Source of the DNA: DASWUZ01 sp036401375
GTDB lineage: Bacteria; Acidobacteriota; Terriglobia; Terriglobales; Acidobacteriaceae
Length of the DNA stretch: 64,000 nucleotides
Direction: 5' to 3'
Assembly (NCBI GenBank): GCA_036401375.1
Contig: DASWVB010000016.1
Coordinates: 222,708 to 286,707, forward strand
Shown here: in pieces, positions 61,492-64,000 of the stretch
Position numbering within the stretch: position 1 is the first letter of the stretch
Layout: every line of letters begins with the position of its first letter
Made by a program: the position numbers and the translations under genes
The notes under the pieces: model-generated
Told to the model about the DNA's origin: nothing
The model's input: only the letters and a program-made list of their open reading frames with translations
The model's database searches: none

Positions 61492-62142
61492 GTGCCGACT
61501 TTGCCAGAGACTCCTGCTCCCTTCCAGCTGATTGCCGACCACGTGGTGCTCGATTTTGTGAATACGCAGGACGTTCGCGTCGGGCCGGGCGATGAGCTTG
61601 ACGGTCTGCCGCGGTATCGGGACCTGCTGCGGTTTTCAGAGGAGTCGGGGCTGATCAGCCGGGAGGAGACCGATCTGCTGGTGCGCAAGGCGAGCGACTA
61701 CAAGGGGGACCTGGCTTTGCTCGAGGGTCTGGCTCTGCGCGGTTCACTGGCGCAGGTTTTCAAGAAGATCATCGAGGCACGAGTTCTGGCCGCGCGAGGT
61801 GAGGAGGAGGCTGCGGAGCCGCACGAGGTGTTCGTGAACCTGGTGGCGGGGAAGGCGAAGGAGGCTTACTCGGCGCGGGTACTGGACTGGACCGGGGAGC
61901 TGAGTGCGCGGCGTCTTGAGTGGACGGTGGACAGGGTGCAGGCGCAGCTGCCGGTTTCGCGGCTGGCGCTTGCCGCTGTGGATCTTTTGACGAGCAGGGA
62001 TGTGGACCAGGTGCGGACCTGCGCCGATCCGACTTGCGGGTGGCTGTTTATGGACCGCAGCAAGAACCATCGCCGGCGATGGTGTGACATGACGGTTTGC
62101 GGGAACCGGATGAAGGCTCGGCGTTTCAAGGCTCGTGAGTAG
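61492..62142 (+). CDS. CGNR zinc finger / ABATE-domain protein, putative regulator
   Basis: 216 residues from the GTG at 61492. The N-terminal ABATE domain (LDFVNTQDVRVGPGDELDGL) is followed by the CGNR zinc finger (CADPTCGWLFMDRSKNHRRR, then WCDMTVCGNRMKARR). Zinc binding by these cysteines is known for the family, and the domain is thought to bind DNA. Its divergent neighbour is a DMT exporter, which suggests stress- or metabolite-responsive control. The repeats upstream may be its sites. Confidence 0.88.
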   Translation: MPTLPETPAPFQLIADHVVLDFVNTQDVRVGPGDELDGLPRYRDLLRFSEESGLISREETDLLVRKASDYKGDLALLEGLALRGSLAQVFKKIIEARVLAARGEEEAAEPHEVFVNLVAGKAKEAYSARVLDWTGELSARRLEWTVDRVQAQLPVSRLALAAVDLLTSRDVDQVRTCADPTCGWLFMDRSKNHRRRWCDMTVCGNRMKARRFKARE

Positions 62143-62465
62143 GCTGGGGCTTTAGGTCTTGCTCAGGGGATTATTTAGTCGACGAATCGTGAGCGTGTGT
62201 GTGAATCTCGTAGAATCTGAAGACATTCTAGGGCAGCAACTTCCGGTCTGGGTGCGCTTTAGTCACGTGGAGTAGAGACTCCGATTGATTTTGGTGGCTA
62301 TTTCTCTGGATTTTGCCGGGATTACTGTAATTGATTGCTTAATGAAGGTTTATTCCCAAGATTCTGCTGCTAAATGCGGCTAAGTTCGAGGGTGTTTTCG
62401 CTTATCCGGGTGCTTGTGTAGTTCTATGGCCGGTTGGCCGTGCTTTATTGTTCGGGGTTCTGCTG
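62143..62465. other. Gene-free stretch between the CGNR gene and der
   Basis: About 320 bp lower in GC than the neighbours. The word TTCTGCTGCTA occurs near 62362 and again near 62458. No ORF with family features, tRNA or clear terminator was found. It lies between the convergent 3' ends of the CGNR gene and der. Confidence 0.5.
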
Positions 62466-64000
62466 CTAGTCTTTGGTCTTTTCGTTGCGGGCTTTTACTT
62501 TGAACCAGATGGGTGTGCCTTCGAAGCCGAAGTGTTCGCGGATCTGGTTTTCGAGGAAGCGTTCAAAGGAGAAGTGGAGCTTGATGGCGCGGTTGGCGAA
62601 GAGGACGAAGGTGGGCGGGGCTACTGCGGCCTGGGTCATGTAGTAGATGCGCAGTTTTTTTGCCATGGGCACGCTGGCGCGCTGGAAGTCGACCCGTTCG
62701 AGGAATCGGTTCATCTGGCCGGTTGTAACTCGTTTGCGGCGCGCTGCGGCGACGGTCTTGATTAACTGCAGGACGCGTCCGAGATTTCTACCTTCCGAGG
62801 CGGAGATGAAGACGATGGGGGCATAACTGAGGTACTTCAATGCGCCGCGGAGCTGTTCCTCATAGACGCGGCGATCGGCGGGCGGCTTGCCGTCGGTACG
62901 GCTGGTCGTAACTAGATCCCACTTATTAATGACGATGATGACGGAGCGGCCTGACTCGTGGGCGTAGCCGCCTATGGTTGCGTCGGCGGCGGTGACTCCC
63001 TCGACGGCGTCGATCATGAGCAGGGCGACGTCGGCGGCCTCGAGGTGGCGGCGGGCCATGACGACGGAGAGCTTCTCGGCCATCTGGGTGGTCTTGCCCT
63101 TTCGGCGGATGCCGGCGGTATCGATGATGCGGAGGCGCGCGCCCTCGTAGGTGATGAGCTCGTCGACGGCGTCGCGGGTGGTTCCGGCGATGGGTGAGAC
63201 GATGGCGCGGGTGGTGCCGGTGAGGGCGTTGAGGAGGGTGGATTTGCCTACGTTGGGGCGGCCTATGATGGCTACTTTTGTCTCGTGGAGTTCGAATTCG
63301 CCGTGGGTGCGGTGGAGGCCTTTGGGGTGTGGTTCTTCTTCTGGGTTGGTTTGTTCCGGGTTGGTTTGTTCTGGGGCACCCGGGTTTGTCTCGGCTTTGG
63401 GGGGGGCGGTGGGCGGGGTTGCTTTCCCACTCATGCTGCGCATGAATGGGGCACCCGGGTTCATGCTGTCCGTGGATGGGGAACCGGGGCTCATGCTTCG
63501 CGTGGATGGGGTTCCCGGGCTCATGCTTCGCGTGGATGGGGTTCCCGGGTTCATGCTGCGCGTGGATGGGGTACCCGGGTTTAGTGTTTGACGTGATTCT
63601 TTTTTTTCGGCTTCGGGGTCTTCGGCTTCGGGGTCTTCTTCTTCGGGGGCTACGTGTTGGGGGCCGGTGTCTTCATTTCTTAGTTCGTCGAGGTCGTCTT
63701 CGTCTAAGTCGTCGGCTAAGTCGGCTAAGTCGTCTAAGTCGTTTTCGTCGAGTAATGCAGCGGCCTTTGGTATTTGCCCATCGTTTAGTTGTGACTTATC
63801 GGAATTTGCTGCAATTTCGGGGAATTTAAGGTGGGCGAAGACTTCGTCGAGCAGGTCGTCTATGCCGATGCTGTGTTCGGCGGAGACGGGGACGATGGTC
63901 TTGAAGCCGAGGGTGCGGTAGTTTTCGGCGGCGGCGGCCATGGCTTCGGTGTCGATCTTATTGACGGCGAGGACGAGCGGCTTTCCGGAGCGGAGGAGCT
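62466..64000 (-). CDS. der: Ribosome-associated GTPase Der (EngA), 5' part outside the window
   Basis: The frame is open to the window edge; the internal ATG at 63941 is not the start, because NKID (63951-63962) of the first G domain lies further 5'. The second G domain has GRPNVGKSTLLNALTG, DTAGIRRKG and NKWD, and the C-terminal KH-like domain ends FKVKARNEKTKD. Der assembles the 50S subunit. The linker is unusually long: acidic (DDLADLADDLDEDDLDEL), then five 10-residue repeats of the type NPGTPSTRSM, and then ETNPGAPEQTNPEQTNPEEE. The two G domains themselves look normal. Confidence 0.93.
   Translation of the reverse strand, partial: LLRSGKPLVLAVNKIDTEAMAAAAENYRTLGFKTIVPVSAEHSIGIDDLLDEVFAHLKFPEIAANSDKSQLNDGQIPKAAALLDENDLDDLADLADDLDEDDLDELRNEDTGPQHVAPEEEDPEAEDPEAEKKESRQTLNPGTPSTRSMNPGTPSTRSMSPGTPSTRSMSPGSPSTDSMNPGAPFMRSMSGKATPPTAPPKAETNPGAPEQTNPEQTNPEEEPHPKGLHRTHGEFELHETKVAIIGRPNVGKSTLLNALTGTTRAIVSPIAGTTRDAVDELITYEGARLRIIDTAGIRRKGKTTQMAEKLSVVMARRHLEAADVALLMIDAVEGVTAADATIGGYAHESGRSVIIVINKWDLVTTSRTDGKPPADRRVYEEQLRGALKYLSYAPIVFISASEGRNLGRVLQLIKTVAAARRKRVTTGQMNRFLERVDFQRASVPMAKKLRIYYMTQAAVAPPTFVLFANRAIKLHFSFERFLENQIREHFGFEGTPIWFKVKARNEKTKD
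63431..63580 (-). repeat. Five tandem 30-bp repeats inside der
   Basis: Units begin at 63431, 63461, 63491, 63521 and 63551, each opening TCATGCT on the plus strand, with CGTGGATGGGG in the middle and CCCGGG near the end. They encode (S/N)PG(T/S/A)P(S/F)(T/M)(R/D)SM. They sit in the Der linker and keep the reading frame. There are no spacers, so this is not a CRISPR array. Confidence 0.85.

Noticed and set aside
63431..63580. Possible CRISPR array in the der linker
   Set aside because: The copies are contiguous with no spacers, and the frame is open through them.

Overview
The window looks like chromosomal DNA of an acidobacterium of the Acidobacteriaceae type (Terriglobus, Granulicella or Edaphobacter-like). 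It is GC-rich. It carries a large TonB-dependent receptor with an N-terminal carboxypeptidase-regulatory-like domain, which is typical of that phylum. It also has lipid A / LPS transport genes, an M56/BlaI pair and plant-polysaccharide hydrolases. This placement is inferred from gene content. No rRNA or tRNA gene was seen.

Layout. 1-6.3 kb (mostly minus strand): a degenerate receiver protein, an SRPBCC protein, a secreted GH42 beta-galactosidase, a secreted protein with two GH26 mannanase domains (the second apparently dead) and a small membrane protein. 6.4-14.2 kb (plus): a conserved envelope/sigma-54 cluster, lptC-lptA fusion, lptB, rpoN, hpf, rapZ, lacking ptsN. 14.2-15.6 kb: ECF sigma factor with a small membrane partner, and a DUF6249-like protein. 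15.7-26.2 kb (plus): MsbA-like exporter, yicC, gmk (probable CTG start), rpoZ, coaBC, a family-4-type uracil-DNA glycosylase and priA, interrupted by an inward-facing SDR gene and by a vapBC module with a stop codon in each gene. 26.3-29.5 kb: HU, dcd, a LuxR-type regulator without a phosphoacceptor Asp, a possible structured RNA, a SYLF protein and RidA. 29.6-33.0 kb: TonB-dependent receptor broken by a frameshift in a G6 run. 33.3-38.8 kb: LpxL-like acyltransferase, lpxD, a MobB-like P-loop protein, a second MsbA-like exporter and a frameshifted ybjQ. 38.9-41.0 kb: PfkB sugar kinase and a CusF-SCO fusion lipoprotein. 41.0-47.7 kb: an AddB/AddA-type helicase-nuclease pair. 47.8-55.1 kb (minus): the complete phosphate regulon phoB-phoR-pstS-pstC-pstA-pstB-phoU with an 11-bp phased Pho-box-like array. 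55.3-60.1 kb: GNAT, trmFO, and a BlaI-BlaR1 pair with CTAA-N4-TTAG operators. 60.3-62.1 kb: a DMT transporter divergent from a CGNR zinc-finger regulator across a repeat-rich promoter. 62.5-64.0 kb: der, running off the right edge and carrying five 30-bp repeats in its interdomain linker.

How the genes fit together: much of the window serves the outer membrane (LptC/A/B, two MsbA-like exporters, LpxD, LpxL-like, TonB receptor), polysaccharide use (GH42, GH26, PfkB kinase) and phosphate starvation. The most interesting non-ordinary signals are regulatory: the BlaI-type operators together with a BlaR1 whose C-terminus is a repeat-rich coiled coil instead of a penicillin-binding domain; the GTTAS...GTAAC array between the DMT transporter and the CGNR gene; the Pho-box array; and a candidate structured RNA at 28.0-28.1 kb. 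Four genes (vapB, vapC, the TonB receptor, ybjQ) are disrupted by single-base events, so real decay has to be separated from sequencing error.
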